Assembly: GCA_963791945.1 (NCBI GenBank)
Contig: CAWBUD010000002.1
Coordinates: 2,542,001-2,606,000, forward strand
Length of the DNA stretch: 64,000 nt
Direction of reading: 5' to 3'
DNA from: PALSA-1003 sp963791945
GTDB taxonomy: Bacteria; Pseudomonadota; Gammaproteobacteria; Burkholderiales; Casimicrobiaceae
Below the pieces are notes generated by a model. It had not been told where the DNA came from and searched no databases. It saw only the letters and a list, made by a program, of their open reading frames with translations. Every line of letters starts with the position of its first letter. Position 1 is the first letter of the stretch. Below, in pieces: positions 16,622-25,533 of this stretch. The position numbers and the translations under genes were made by a program.

Positions 16622-17578
16622 ATGTCGGTCTACACCGTCGTCACCGCCGAGGCGCTCGCGGCGTGGCTCGCGCGGTATGCGCTGGGTGCCGTTCGCGCAT
16701 TCGAACCGATCGCCGCCGGGATCGAGAACACGAATTACTTCCTCACAGCGGACAAGGGACGCTACGTGCTCACGCTCTACGAGCGCCTGCCCCCCGACGA
16801 GCTGCCGTTCTATCTGAACCTCATGGCGCATCTGGCGCGCGAGGGAGTGAAGGTGCCGGCTCCCGAAGCGGATCGCACCGGTGCGCTATGGAGCTTTCTC
16901 AACGGCAAGCCGGCCGGGCTCGTGGCGCGCCTCGACGGCATGCCCGTCGAACGTCCAGGTGAAGCGCATTGCGTCGCGGTGGGGCGCGCGCTGGCGGAGC
17001 TGCATATCGCTGCGAAGGCGTACCGCGGCCGTCTCAACAACCGACGCGGGCCGGGTTGGTGGCGACAGGCGGCGCGGGCGGTACGGCCGCAGCTCTCCCC
17101 GGATCAGAATGCGCTGATCGCCGCGGAGCTCAAGTACCAGGCAGGGTTCGCCAAGACGAGGCTCCCGCGCGCGGCCATCCACGGCGATCTTTTCTGTGAC
17201 AATGTGCTGTTCGCCGGCAACGAGGTCTCCGGCATCATCGACTTCGGATTCGCCGCCACCGACGCGCTCGCTTACGACCTCGCGATCACCGTCAACGACT
17301 GGTGCCTCCAGCCCGACGAGAGCCGCGCAGGTGATCTCGACCCCGAGCGCGTGCGCGCTCTGGTCGGTGCCTACAACGCGTTGCGACCGCTCGGCTTCGA
17401 GGAGCGCGCGCTGTGGGGCCCGCTGTTGCGGGCTGCGGCGCTGCGCTTCTGGCTGTCGCGGCTGTACGACCTGCATATTCCGCGACCCGGCGAGCTGACC
17501 CACGCGCACGATCCGGTGTCGTTCGAGCGCATCCTTAGAAGCCGCGTCGCGGCCGAGCCCCGGTTTCCCGACCTGTGA
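16622..17578 (+). CDS. thrB: Homoserine kinase (choline-kinase-like ThrB type)
   Basis: The 318-aa protein begins MSVYTVVTAE, typical of the non-GHMP homoserine kinase of Beta- and Gammaproteobacteria. It has the APH/choline-kinase motifs HGDLFCDNVLF (catalytic Asp) and IIDFGF (metal-binding Asp). It phosphorylates L-homoserine with ATP in threonine biosynthesis. The ATG at 16622 has TGGAGA upstream, and the length matches the usual 316 or so residues. The stop overlaps the start of the following BPSS1780 gene by 4 nt. Confidence 0.95.
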   Translation: MSVYTVVTAEALAAWLARYALGAVRAFEPIAAGIENTNYFLTADKGRYVLTLYERLPPDELPFYLNLMAHLAREGVKVPAPEADRTGALWSFLNGKPAGLVARLDGMPVERPGEAHCVAVGRALAELHIAAKAYRGRLNNRRGPGWWRQAARAVRPQLSPDQNALIAAELKYQAGFAKTRLPRAAIHGDLFCDNVLFAGNEVSGIIDFGFAATDALAYDLAITVNDWCLQPDESRAGDLDPERVRALVGAYNALRPLGFEERALWGPLLRAAALRFWLSRLYDLHIPRPGELTHAHDPVSFERILRSRVAAEPRFPDL

Positions 17579-18414
17579 CGCCATCGGAAGCCTCGCCCTC
17601 CGCCATTCCGTTCGCGCGCCGCGATGCGCGACGCGGCGTGTTCTGGCTGCGTCGCGCGCACGCGATGTTCCGGGCGGCGCCCATGCCCTGGCTGCTGCTC
17701 CTCGTCGTGTATTACGTGCTGGTTGCCCTGGCGGAGCTCGGACCCTGGCCGTCGGTGGGCAAGCTCGCCGCATCGATCCTGAAGCCTGTCTTCGCCGTGG
17801 GCTTCCTCGCCGCCGCCTGGAGCCAGGAACGCGGCGGAAGGCCCGCGCTGCGCGATCTGTTCCAGGGATTCCGCAGCAACCTGTGGGCACTGCTGCCCCT
17901 GGGTCTGGTGTTCTTCGCCGGGATGATGCTCGCGGTCTGGGCAACCTCCCTCGTCGACGGCGGGGCGTTGATCGCTTGGTTCTCCGGCGGGGAGGAGCCG
18001 AGCGAGGAGCTGCAAAGGAGCGGCCGCCTGCAGCTCGCGTTCCTGTTCGGAGCCGCGTGCGCGTTGCCGACCATCCTTGCCCTGTGGTTCGCGCCCGCGC
18101 TGGTCGTGTTCCACGATGCGGGTGTCATAGCGGCGCTCTGGACCAGCTTGCGCGCGGCGCTTGTCAACTGGCGGCCCGCCGGCATATTCGGGCTCGCCAT
18201 CCTGTTCTATGGCGGCGTGCTCCCTGCGCTCGGCGCCACGCTCGCCAGGATCGTGGGAGAAACCGCCGGCACCGTGATCGCGGTCGGGCTGGTCCTTCCC
18301 TACATGCTCGTCTTCCTTGCTACGTTCCAGATCGCCGATTACGTCGCCTATCGCGACGTATTCCATGCCGACGAGCCGCCGGCGCAGGGTGACTTGGGCA
18401 ATCAGGCGGGCTGA
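17575..18414 (+). CDS. BPSS1780-family membrane protein, second copy
   Basis: This 279-aa protein has the family layout: N-terminal WLRRAHAMFRAAPMPWLLL, about six transmembrane segments, and the APALVVFHDAG block before the last helices. It is diverged from the copy at 10764-11576. The GTG start at 17575 overlaps thrB by 4 nt, indicating translational coupling. Function is unknown. The 3' end overlaps the convergent uvrD gene by 13 bp. Confidence 0.85.
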   Translation: MTPSEASPSAIPFARRDARRGVFWLRRAHAMFRAAPMPWLLLLVVYYVLVALAELGPWPSVGKLAASILKPVFAVGFLAAAWSQERGGRPALRDLFQGFRSNLWALLPLGLVFFAGMMLAVWATSLVDGGALIAWFSGGEEPSEELQRSGRLQLAFLFGAACALPTILALWFAPALVVFHDAGVIAALWTSLRAALVNWRPAGIFGLAILFYGGVLPALGATLARIVGETAGTVIAVGLVLPYMLVFLATFQIADYVAYRDVFHADEPPAQGDLGNQAG

Positions 18415-20582
18415 AGCTTCGCGTACTCGATCGCGAGCCACTTCACGCCGGCTTCGCGGAAATTCACCTGCACCCGCGCGTCCGTCCCGCGGCCTTCGGC
18501 ATCGATGATGATTCCCAAGCCGAACTTGGAGTGCTTCACGCTCTGACCGATGCGCCAGCCGGGGCGATCGGCGCGCTGCTCGTAGCGACCGGGGTCCGTA
18601 CGAGCCTCGGCTGCGGCGCTATCGGCGCGTTGCGGAGAAAGCCAGCGCACCAAGCCGGCCGGGATCTCGTCGAAGAAACGCGACGCAACGTTGTACCGGA
18701 CTTGCCCGTGCAGCATCCGGCTCTGTGCATGCGTGAGGTACAGGCGGCGCCGCGCGCGCGTGATCGCGACGTAGGCGAGGCGGCGCTCCTCTTCGACGCC
18801 GTCGTACTCGGAGAGGCTGTTCTCGTGCGGGAAGATGCCCTCCTCCAGCCCGCTCACGAATACCGTGTGGAATTCGAGTCCCTTCGCGGCGTGCACGGTC
18901 ATCAGCTGCAGCGCGGGGCGGCCTTCCGCGGCTTGCGTCTCTCCCGCTTCGAGCGCCGCGTGGGCGAGGAAGGCGGTGAGCGCGTCGCCGGTCTCGGCTT
19001 CGGCTTCGCCCGCAACCTGGAGCGCCGCCTCCCGCACGAAGCTCTCGGCGGCGTTGACGAGCTCGTCGAGATTCTCGATGCGTTCCCGCCCGTCTTTCTC
19101 GGCGGTATAGTGGGCCTTCAGCCCGCTCGCTTCGATCACGTACTCGACCGTTTCCGGAAGCTGCAGGCCGGCGGTCGCGGCGCGCATCGTCTCGATCGCC
19201 CTTACGAAGGTCGCGAGGCTCGCACCGGTCCTGCCGCCGACCTTCATCGAGCAGGCAGCCTGCCACAGGCTCGTGCCGGCGGCGCGCGCCTGGTCCTGCA
19301 GATTCTCCAGTGTCCGCGCGCCGACGCCGCGGGGCGGGAAATTGACCACGCGCAGGAACGCCCCCTCGTCGTCCGGGGCAACGAGGAGGCGCAGGTAGGC
19401 GAGTGCGTGCTTCACTTCCGCGCGCTCGAAGAACCGCATGCCGCCGTAGACCCGATACGGCATGCCGGCGTTGAAAAGCGCATGCTCGAGCACTCGCGAC
19501 TGGGCGTTGGAGCGATAGAGCACCGCGATCTCGGCCGGCGATACGCCTTCGTCGACGAGGCTCTTGACCACGTCGACGACGAAGGCGGCCTCGTCGACAT
19601 CGCTCGGAGCCGCGAACGCCCGCACCGGCTCGCCCCGCGCATCCGCGGTCCACAGGTCCTTGCCCAGCCGGCTCCGGTTGTGCCGGATCAGTGCGTTGGC
19701 CGCGTCGAGGATGGTGCCGTGCGAGCGGTAGTTCTGCTCGAGCTTGATCAGCTTGACCGGCGCATCGGGCGTGGCGAAGTCGCGCTCGAAGTGCTGCATG
19801 TTGGCGATGTTCGCTCCGCGGAACGCGTAGATCGACTGGTCGTCGTCCCCCACCGCGAATACGGCCGTTTGCGGGCCCGCGAGGAGCCTGAGCCAGCGAT
19901 ACTGCAGCGCGTTGGTGTCCTGGAATTCATCGACCAGCAGATGCGCGAACCGGCGCTGATAGTGCTCGCGCAACGCGTCGTGCCGCGACAGAAGCTCGAA
20001 GCTGCGCAGGAGCAGCTCGGGAAAATCGACCGCGCCTTCCCGCCCGCAGGCCTCCTCGTAGAGCGCGAAGTGCTCGACCTGGCGGCGGGTGAATTCGTCG
20101 CCCGCCTCGACCTGATTCGGCCTCAGGCCGGCTTCCTTCGAATCGTTGATCAGCGCTTGGAGCTGCCGCGGCGGAAAACGCTCGGCGTCGATGCCATGGG
20201 CCCTGTAGAGGCGCTTGATCAGCGCGAGCTGGTCCTGGGTATCCATGATCTGGAAGAGCTGCGGTAGACCGGCATCGCGGTAGTGCGTGCGCAGCATCCG
20301 GTTGCAAAGGCCGTGAAAAGTGCCGATCCACATGCCGCGCGTGTTGACCGGCGTCAGCGCCGAAAGCCGGGCGAGCATCTCCCGGGCGGCCTTGTTGGTG
20401 AAGGTCACGGCGAGGATCGACAGCGGACTCGCCTGCCCCGTCGCAAGGAGCCAGGCGATGCGCGTCGTGAGCACCCGCGTCTTGCCGCTGCCGGCGCCGG
20501 CGAGAATGAGTGCAGAGCCTTGCGGCAGCGTCACCGCGGCGAGCTGCTCGGCGTTGAGATTCTCTAAGAGCGGGGAGGACAT
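18402..20582 (-). CDS. uvrD: UvrD/PcrA-type DNA helicase II
   Basis: The 726-aa superfamily 1A helicase has Walker A AGAGSGKTRVL near residue 30, the Q-motif LNAEQLAAV, motif II VDEFQDTN, motif III GDDDQSIYAFRGA and the C-terminal Tudor-like segment ending KLQPA. It unwinds DNA 3'-5' in nucleotide excision and mismatch repair. ATG 20582 gives the family length. A perfect TATAAT on the reverse strand (20605-20610) lies 22 nt upstream, which rules out starts further upstream. The gene is divergent from the truncated glycosyltransferase and overlaps the BPSS1780 gene at its 3' end. Confidence 0.97.
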   Translation of the reverse strand: MSSPLLENLNAEQLAAVTLPQGSALILAGAGSGKTRVLTTRIAWLLATGQASPLSILAVTFTNKAAREMLARLSALTPVNTRGMWIGTFHGLCNRMLRTHYRDAGLPQLFQIMDTQDQLALIKRLYRAHGIDAERFPPRQLQALINDSKEAGLRPNQVEAGDEFTRRQVEHFALYEEACGREGAVDFPELLLRSFELLSRHDALREHYQRRFAHLLVDEFQDTNALQYRWLRLLAGPQTAVFAVGDDDQSIYAFRGANIANMQHFERDFATPDAPVKLIKLEQNYRSHGTILDAANALIRHNRSRLGKDLWTADARGEPVRAFAAPSDVDEAAFVVDVVKSLVDEGVSPAEIAVLYRSNAQSRVLEHALFNAGMPYRVYGGMRFFERAEVKHALAYLRLLVAPDDEGAFLRVVNFPPRGVGARTLENLQDQARAAGTSLWQAACSMKVGGRTGASLATFVRAIETMRAATAGLQLPETVEYVIEASGLKAHYTAEKDGRERIENLDELVNAAESFVREAALQVAGEAEAETGDALTAFLAHAALEAGETQAAEGRPALQLMTVHAAKGLEFHTVFVSGLEEGIFPHENSLSEYDGVEEERRLAYVAITRARRRLYLTHAQSRMLHGQVRYNVASRFFDEIPAGLVRWLSPQRADSAAAEARTDPGRYEQRADRPGWRIGQSVKHSKFGLGIIIDAEGRGTDARVQVNFREAGVKWLAIEYAKLQPA

Positions 20583-20604
20583 TCGGATCGAGCGATGCCG
20601 ATGC

Positions 20605-20610
20605 ATTATA
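20605..20610 (-). promoter_or_regulatory. -10 element TATAAT of the uvrD promoter
   Basis: A consensus hexamer on the reverse strand predicts a start near 20598 and a leader of about 15 nt. No strong -35 is seen, and no LexA box is evident in the 105-bp divergent gap. Confidence 0.5.
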
Positions 20611-20650
20611 GGCGAATCGCCCGCGGCATCGAGATCGTCGCCGATTTGCA

Positions 20651-20679
20651 TTGAGAATCGTCGCCGATTTGAATAGACT
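20651..20679 (+). promoter_or_regulatory. Sigma-70 promoter of the glycosyltransferase-argA unit
   Basis: TTGAGA (20651-20656) and TAGACT (20674-20679) are 17 bp apart. The GTG start codon at 20688 is 8 nt after the -10, so the transcript would be leaderless or nearly so. Confidence 0.6.
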
Positions 20680-20687
20680 CTCCCGCC

Positions 20688-21245
20688 GTGACGAGCAAGC
20701 TCAAGATCGCCGTCATCTCGATGATCCGCAACGACGCGGATATCGTCGAGGCATTCGTTCGCCACAGCTTGCGTCTGCTCGATCATCTTTTCGTCATCGT
20801 CCATTGCCCCGAGGACGGAACCGGGGAGATCCTGCAGGCGCTGCACGCCGAAGGCCTCCCGATGACCCTGATCCTCGACGACGAGCCGGCGTTTCTTCAG
20901 GGAGAACGCCTCACCTGCCTTGCTCGCCAGGCGCAAGCCGCGCTCCCCTCCGATTTCATCTTCCCGCTGGATGCCGACGAGTTCCTCGTTTCCGCGGAGC
21001 GGGACGCCATCGACCGGGCGCTCGGCGCCCTGCCACCCGGCGCGCCTGCCGCGCGGCTGCGGCTGTGCACGTTCGTGCCGACGGCGGACGACCCGGTCGA
21101 CGAGGTCAACCCGTTGCGGAGAATCCGCTACCGACTGCGCGGCGAGCCCAAGGTTCAGAAGGTCGTTCTCACGAAGGCGTTCGTATACCCGGACACCGCG
21201 GCGGCGGGCGCCTCCGCGGTCACGGGCGCACGGCGGCGCTCTTAG
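20688..21245 (+). CDS. Truncated family 2 glycosyltransferase
   Basis: The 185-aa product matches the N-terminal part of a GT2-like enzyme: IAVISMIRNDADIVEAFVRH, VHCPEDGTGEIL and the sugar-nucleotide PLDADEFL (D-x-D) motif. Full-length relatives are usually about 300 aa or more and continue past the KVVLTKAFV strand. Here the frame runs into a low-complexity AAAGASAVTGARRRS tail and stops 19 bp before argA. No continuation is seen in the other frames, so the acceptor-binding half is missing. It may be inactive, and its transcript and translation may mainly serve to express argA (inference). The start codon is GTG at 20688. Confidence 0.65.
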   Translation: MTSKLKIAVISMIRNDADIVEAFVRHSLRLLDHLFVIVHCPEDGTGEILQALHAEGLPMTLILDDEPAFLQGERLTCLARQAQAALPSDFIFPLDADEFLVSAERDAIDRALGALPPGAPAARLRLCTFVPTADDPVDEVNPLRRIRYRLRGEPKVQKVVLTKAFVYPDTAAAGASAVTGARRRS

Positions 21246-21264
21246 CGTCGAATTGCGCGCAAGA

Positions 21265-22584
21265 ATGCGTTTCGATCCTGCGTCGTTCGTGCCATGGATC
21301 CGCTCGGCGGCACCGTACATCCACGCGCTCCGTGGCAAGACGCTGGTCATCGCGTTCGGCGGCGAAGTCGTCGCCGACGAGACCTTTCTCGGCATCGTGC
21401 ACGACCTCAATCTGCTGCACAGCCTCGGCACGCGGCTGGTGGTCGTTCACGGATCCCGCCCGCAGATCGAGGCGATATTGAAGCAGCAGAATATCGCGAG
21501 TCGCTATCACCGCGGCCTGCGAATCACCGACGCAGAAACGATGGACTGCGTGCTGGAAGGCATGGGTCATGCGCGCAGCCGCATCGAAGCGCTGCTTTCT
21601 CTCGGCATGGCGAACTCACCGATGGCCGGCGCCCGCATCCGCGTGGTCGGCGGGAACTTCATCACCGCGAGACCGATCGGCATCCTCGACGGCATCGACA
21701 TGGGGCTCACCGGAGAAGTCCGCCGCGTCGACATCGAAGCGCTGCGTCAGCGGCTGGACGACGGCGACCTGGTGCTGGTCTCGCCGCTCGGCTACTCCCC
21801 GACCGGCGAGATCTTCAACCTTGCGCTCGAAGAGGTCGCCACCCAGGTCGCGGTGCGATTGTCGGCGCACAAGCTCATCTTCCTCATGGAGACGGACGGC
21901 GTGCGCAACGGCCGCCGCCAGCTTCTCACCGAGCTTTCCACCCGCGAAGCGGAAGCGCTGCTCGAGCGAGGCAGGAAGCTCGCTCCCGACGTGCTGCATT
22001 ATCTTCCATGCGCCATCCGCGCCTGCGACAACGGCGTCAAGCGCGCGCACCTCATCAGCCGTCACCGCGACGGCGCGTTGCTGCTGGAGCTCTTCACGCG
22101 CGACGGCGTCGGCACGATGGTGTCCGCGGCGCCACTCGCGCACCTGCGCAGCGCGACGATCGACGATGTCGGCGGGATCCTGTCGATCATCGAGCCGCTC
22201 GAAGCCGAAGGCGTCCTCGTGCGCCGCTCACGCGAGCGGCTCGAAGTGGAGATCGAACGCTTCGTGGTGACCGAACACGACGGAGCGATCGTCGGCTGCG
22301 CGGCGTTGTACGCCTTCCCCGAGGAGCGCACCGGCGAGCTGGCCGCGCTCGCCGTGGACCCGGACTTTCGCCGCGCGGGCTACGGAGCAGCGCTGCTGCA
22401 CGAGATCGAGCAGCGGGCGAAGAAGCTCAAGCTCTCGCGGCTCTTCGTGCTGACGACGCGCACCTCCGGCTGGTTTCTCGAGCGCGGCTTTGTCGAGAGC
22501 TCCCCGGCACGACTCCCGAGCCAGAAGCGCGACTTGTACAACTGGCAGCGCCGCTCGCTGGTCTACGAAAAGACGCTCGACTAG
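21265..22584 (+). CDS. argA: N-acetylglutamate synthase (ArgA)
   Basis: The 439-aa protein has an amino-acid-kinase-like domain (residues 1 to about 290; IAFGGEVVAD, VHGSRPQIE, GNFITARP) fused to a GNAT domain (about 295-439; acetyl-CoA loop RRAGYGAALL). This is the classical ArgA architecture, near the E. coli length of 443. It catalyses the first step of arginine synthesis, glutamate plus acetyl-CoA to N-acetylglutamate, and is normally inhibited by arginine through the kinase-like domain. ATG 21265 lies 19 bp after the truncated glycosyltransferase, and no separate promoter is obvious, so it is probably transcribed from the promoter at 20651-20679. Confidence 0.96.
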   Translation: MRFDPASFVPWIRSAAPYIHALRGKTLVIAFGGEVVADETFLGIVHDLNLLHSLGTRLVVVHGSRPQIEAILKQQNIASRYHRGLRITDAETMDCVLEGMGHARSRIEALLSLGMANSPMAGARIRVVGGNFITARPIGILDGIDMGLTGEVRRVDIEALRQRLDDGDLVLVSPLGYSPTGEIFNLALEEVATQVAVRLSAHKLIFLMETDGVRNGRRQLLTELSTREAEALLERGRKLAPDVLHYLPCAIRACDNGVKRAHLISRHRDGALLLELFTRDGVGTMVSAAPLAHLRSATIDDVGGILSIIEPLEAEGVLVRRSRERLEVEIERFVVTEHDGAIVGCAALYAFPEERTGELAALAVDPDFRRAGYGAALLHEIEQRAKKLKLSRLFVLTTRTSGWFLERGFVESSPARLPSQKRDLYNWQRRSLVYEKTLD

Positions 22585-22755
22585 CGGCCCGCCCACCGAG
22601 CCGTCCGGGCGAGCGCCCGTCGGCGCAATCACGACGGCTATGCGCGTGCCATAATTCGCTTGCTGCGTTTCGCGCCGCGTCACGCAGTCGAGAGCCGCGT
22701 TCAGCACGGCGCCGGTCGACGCGGCCCGCTCCACATCGCTGCGGAGGTACCGCTC

Positions 22756-23028
22756 ATGGCCCGCATGATTCATTGCATCAAGCTCGGCCGCGAGGCCGAG
22801 GGACTCGATTTTCCGCCCTATCCCGGCGAGCTGGGCAAGCGCATCTACGAGAACGTTTCCAAGGAAGCCTGGGCGCAGTGGCTCAAACACCAGACGATGC
22901 TGGTGAACGAGAACCGGCTGAGCCTGGCCGATCCCCGGGCGCGAAAATATCTGGCCGAGCAGATGGAGCGACATTTCTTCGGCACCGGTGCGGACGTCGC
23001 CTCGGGCTATGTGCCGCCGAAGTCGTGA
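22756..23028 (+). CDS. yggX: Fe(2+)-trafficking protein YggX
   Basis: This 90-aa protein begins MARMIHCIKLG with the conserved Cys7 and contains FPPYPGELGKRI and WLKHQTMLVNENRL, all characteristic of YggX. It protects iron-sulfur clusters from oxidative damage and supports iron handling in the cytosol. ATG 22756 has GGAGGT 8 nt upstream. A TGC-CATAAT element near 22650 is a likely promoter, leaving a leader of about 90 nt. Confidence 0.95.
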   Translation: MARMIHCIKLGREAEGLDFPPYPGELGKRIYENVSKEAWAQWLKHQTMLVNENRLSLADPRARKYLAEQMERHFFGTGADVASGYVPPKS

Positions 23029-23098
23029 GCTCGGGATCGCGGATGCTTGTGCGCTCTGTAATTGACCGGCACCAGCCTGCGGACGACGTGACTTGCTG

Positions 23099-24088
23099 AT
23101 GGACCGGCGCGCATTCCTCGGCGCAACCGCAGGAAGCGCGATCTTTGCGCCGCTCTTAACGCGCGCGCAACAGACCGGCAGGGTGTACCACATCGGTTAT
23201 CTGAGCACACCAACCCGGGAATCCGTAGAACACGCTCTCGAATCATTCCTGGGAAGATTGCGCCAGCTCGGCTGGGTCGAAGGCCAAAATCTAGTCATCG
23301 AGTACCGATGGGCCGACGGGCAGGTCGAGCGACTGCCCGGCCTCGCAGCTGATCTCGTCGCGCGACAGGTGGATCTCATCGTCGCGCCGGCGGCTTCAGC
23401 TGCCATGGCGGCAAGGAAAGCGACGAGCACCATTCCCATCGTCATGATGTTCCCGACCGATCCGGTAGAGCTCGGACTGGTCGCGAGCCTGAACCGGCCC
23501 GCGGGAAACGTCACCGGTACGACCTACGCGCCCGGTTCCGGGATCATGGCGAAGCAGCTGGCGCTTCTGAAGGAGGCTACTCCGCATGCGACCCGGGTGG
23601 CCGTCCTTTGGAATCCCGTAGACCCGGGCTACACGCCTCACATGAAAGAGCTCCTGGAAACCGCCGCACGCTCGTTGCGCATCCGACTTCAGAGCGTGGC
23701 GGCAAGGGGGCCGGAGGATTTCGAGAGCGCCTTCGCCACCATGGCGCATGAACGGACGGACGCGCTCATGGGCTCCAGCAGCTCGACGTTTCTCGCGCAT
23801 CGCACCAAGCTTGCCGAGCTAACCATCAGGGCCAGGTTGGCAACGATGTACCCTTTCCGGGAGATGGTCGAGGCCGGCGCTCTGATGGCCTACGGCGTCA
23901 ACATGGCCGATTTCATTGGTCGGGCGGCCGGGTATGTGGACAAGATACTCAAGGGGGCGAAGCCCGCCGATCTGCCCGTCGAGCAACCGTCGAAGTTCGA
24001 GTTGGTCATCAATCTCAAGACTGCCAGGGCGCTCGGCATCACGGTCCCCCGGTCGCTGATGCTGCGCACGGACGAAGTGATCGAGTAA
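23099..24088 (+). CDS. ABC_sub_bind-family substrate-binding protein
   Basis: This 329-aa protein has a twin-arginine-like N-terminus (MDRRAFLGATAGS), a cleavage site near TRAQQ, and the ABC_sub_bind (DUF534) pattern: GYLSTPTRES, LGWVEGQNLVIEYRWADGQ, VTGTTYAP and LNPVDPG-like segments, ending with ARALGITVPRSLMLRTDEVIE. Such periplasmic proteins are numerous in Beta- and Alphaproteobacteria and are often not next to their permeases; ligands are mostly unknown. ATG 23099 is preferred over TTG 23093. An aminotransferase gene starts 13 bp later, so it may belong to the following transport operon. Confidence 0.88.
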   Translation: MDRRAFLGATAGSAIFAPLLTRAQQTGRVYHIGYLSTPTRESVEHALESFLGRLRQLGWVEGQNLVIEYRWADGQVERLPGLAADLVARQVDLIVAPAASAAMAARKATSTIPIVMMFPTDPVELGLVASLNRPAGNVTGTTYAPGSGIMAKQLALLKEATPHATRVAVLWNPVDPGYTPHMKELLETAARSLRIRLQSVAARGPEDFESAFATMAHERTDALMGSSSSTFLAHRTKLAELTIRARLATMYPFREMVEAGALMAYGVNMADFIGRAAGYVDKILKGAKPADLPVEQPSKFELVINLKTARALGITVPRSLMLRTDEVIE

Positions 24089-24101
24089 CGAGGAATTCAA
24101 C

Positions 24102-25496
24102 ATGACCTCAGCCGCAAGCCTCACGCCTGCCGCAGTGCGCGACCTCACGTATCACCTCCATCCGTCGACGAACCTGCGTCAGGTCGAAACCGAGGGTCCG
24201 CTCGTCATCACCCGGGGCGATGGCGTCTACGTGTTCGACGAGCACGGCAACCGCTACCTGGAAGGAATGGCCGGGCTCTGGTGCGCATCGCTCGGATTCT
24301 CCGAACGTCGGCTTGCGGAGGCCGCCTACCGGCAGATGCTCGAGCTTCCGTTCTATCATGCCTTCGCCGGGAAGGTCCCGCGAATCGCAACCGACCTCGC
24401 GGAGAAGCTCGTGTCGATGGCGCCCGCGGGGCTCGCGCGCGTGATCTTCGCGAACTCGGGCTCGGAGGCGAACGACACGGCGATCAAGCTCGTCTGGTAC
24501 TACAACAACGCGCTCGGGCGGCCGGAAAAGAAGAAGATCATCGGCCGCCAAAAGGGATATCACGGCATGACGATCGCCGCCGCGAGCGTGACCGGACTCG
24601 CGTTCGTCCACAACGACTTCGATCTGCCGCGCGGCGGCTTCGTGCATGCCGGCTGCCCGCATCATTACCGGTTCGGACGGCCCGGCGAGACGGAGGAGCA
24701 GTTTGCGGCGCGGCTGGCGGCCGAGCTGGACTCGCTGATCGTGCGCGAAGGCCCGGAAACCGTCGCCGCGTTCTTCGCCGAGCCCGTGATGGGCGCGGGC
24801 GGCGTCATAGTGCCGCCCGCAACCTACTTCGAGCGGATTCAGCCGGTGCTGCGCAAGCACGACGTGCTTCTCGTCGTCGACGAGGTAATATGCGGTTTCG
24901 GGCGCACGGGCAGCCTGTTCGGGTGCGAGACTTTTGCTCTGCAGCCCGACATCCTCACCTGTGCCAAGGCGCTCACGGCCGGCTATCTGCCCATGTCCGC
25001 CACGCTCGTGTCCGCACCGATCTACGAGGTGCTTCTCGCGCAGAGCGACAAGCTCGGCATCTTCGGGCACGGCTACACCTACTCCGCGCACCCGGTCCCG
25101 TCCGCAGTCGCGCTGGAGACGCTCCGGATCTACGAGGAGCGCGACATCGTCGGTCACGTCCGGCGGGTGGGACCCCTGCTGCAGGCGGGGTTGCGCGGCT
25201 TAAGCGAGCATCCGCTGGTCGGCGAGGCGCGGGGCATCGGTCTGATCGGCGCGCTGGAGCTCGTCCGCGACCGGGCCACCCGCGCGAGCTTCGACCCCAA
25301 GGCCGGCATCGGGGCGTACCTGGTCAAGCGCGCGCAGGCGCGCGGTGCGATCCTGCGCAATATGGCGGGTGACATCATCGCGTTCTCTCCGCCGCTGATC
25401 ATCACGGAAGCCGAGATCGACGCATTGATCGAGCGGACCGCGCTCGCGCTCGACGACACGCTCGCGATGGCGCGCGAGCGCGGCCTCGTGACGTAA
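24102..25496 (+). CDS. Class III (omega) aminotransferase, PLP-dependent
   Basis: The 464-aa fold-type I enzyme has FANSGSEANDTAIKL (cofactor phosphate site), DEVICGFGRTGSLFG (Asp binding the pyridine nitrogen) and Schiff-base K289 in TCAKALTAGYLPM. Sequence and length fit the beta-alanine/putrescine:pyruvate transaminase group; the exact amino donor is not determinable. A GAGGAA ribosome site precedes ATG 24102. It leads a run of genes for a polyamine-type ABC importer, so it probably transaminates the imported amine (inference). Confidence 0.92.
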   Translation: MTSAASLTPAAVRDLTYHLHPSTNLRQVETEGPLVITRGDGVYVFDEHGNRYLEGMAGLWCASLGFSERRLAEAAYRQMLELPFYHAFAGKVPRIATDLAEKLVSMAPAGLARVIFANSGSEANDTAIKLVWYYNNALGRPEKKKIIGRQKGYHGMTIAAASVTGLAFVHNDFDLPRGGFVHAGCPHHYRFGRPGETEEQFAARLAAELDSLIVREGPETVAAFFAEPVMGAGGVIVPPATYFERIQPVLRKHDVLLVVDEVICGFGRTGSLFGCETFALQPDILTCAKALTAGYLPMSATLVSAPIYEVLLAQSDKLGIFGHGYTYSAHPVPSAVALETLRIYEERDIVGHVRRVGPLLQAGLRGLSEHPLVGEARGIGLIGALELVRDRATRASFDPKAGIGAYLVKRAQARGAILRNMAGDIIAFSPPLIITEAEIDALIERTALALDDTLAMARERGLVT

Positions 25497-25533
25497 CAGG
25501 CGCGACGCTCGCGAAGCCGCGAATTGGCGTACG

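Noticed and set aside
18531..20267. 578-codon + strand ORF antisense to uvrD
   Set aside because: It is a mirror of the uvrD codon pattern, with no domain or ribosome site.
20583..20687. LexA (SOS) box in the uvrD promoter
   Set aside because: No CTGT-N8-ACAG pattern is present in the divergent gap.
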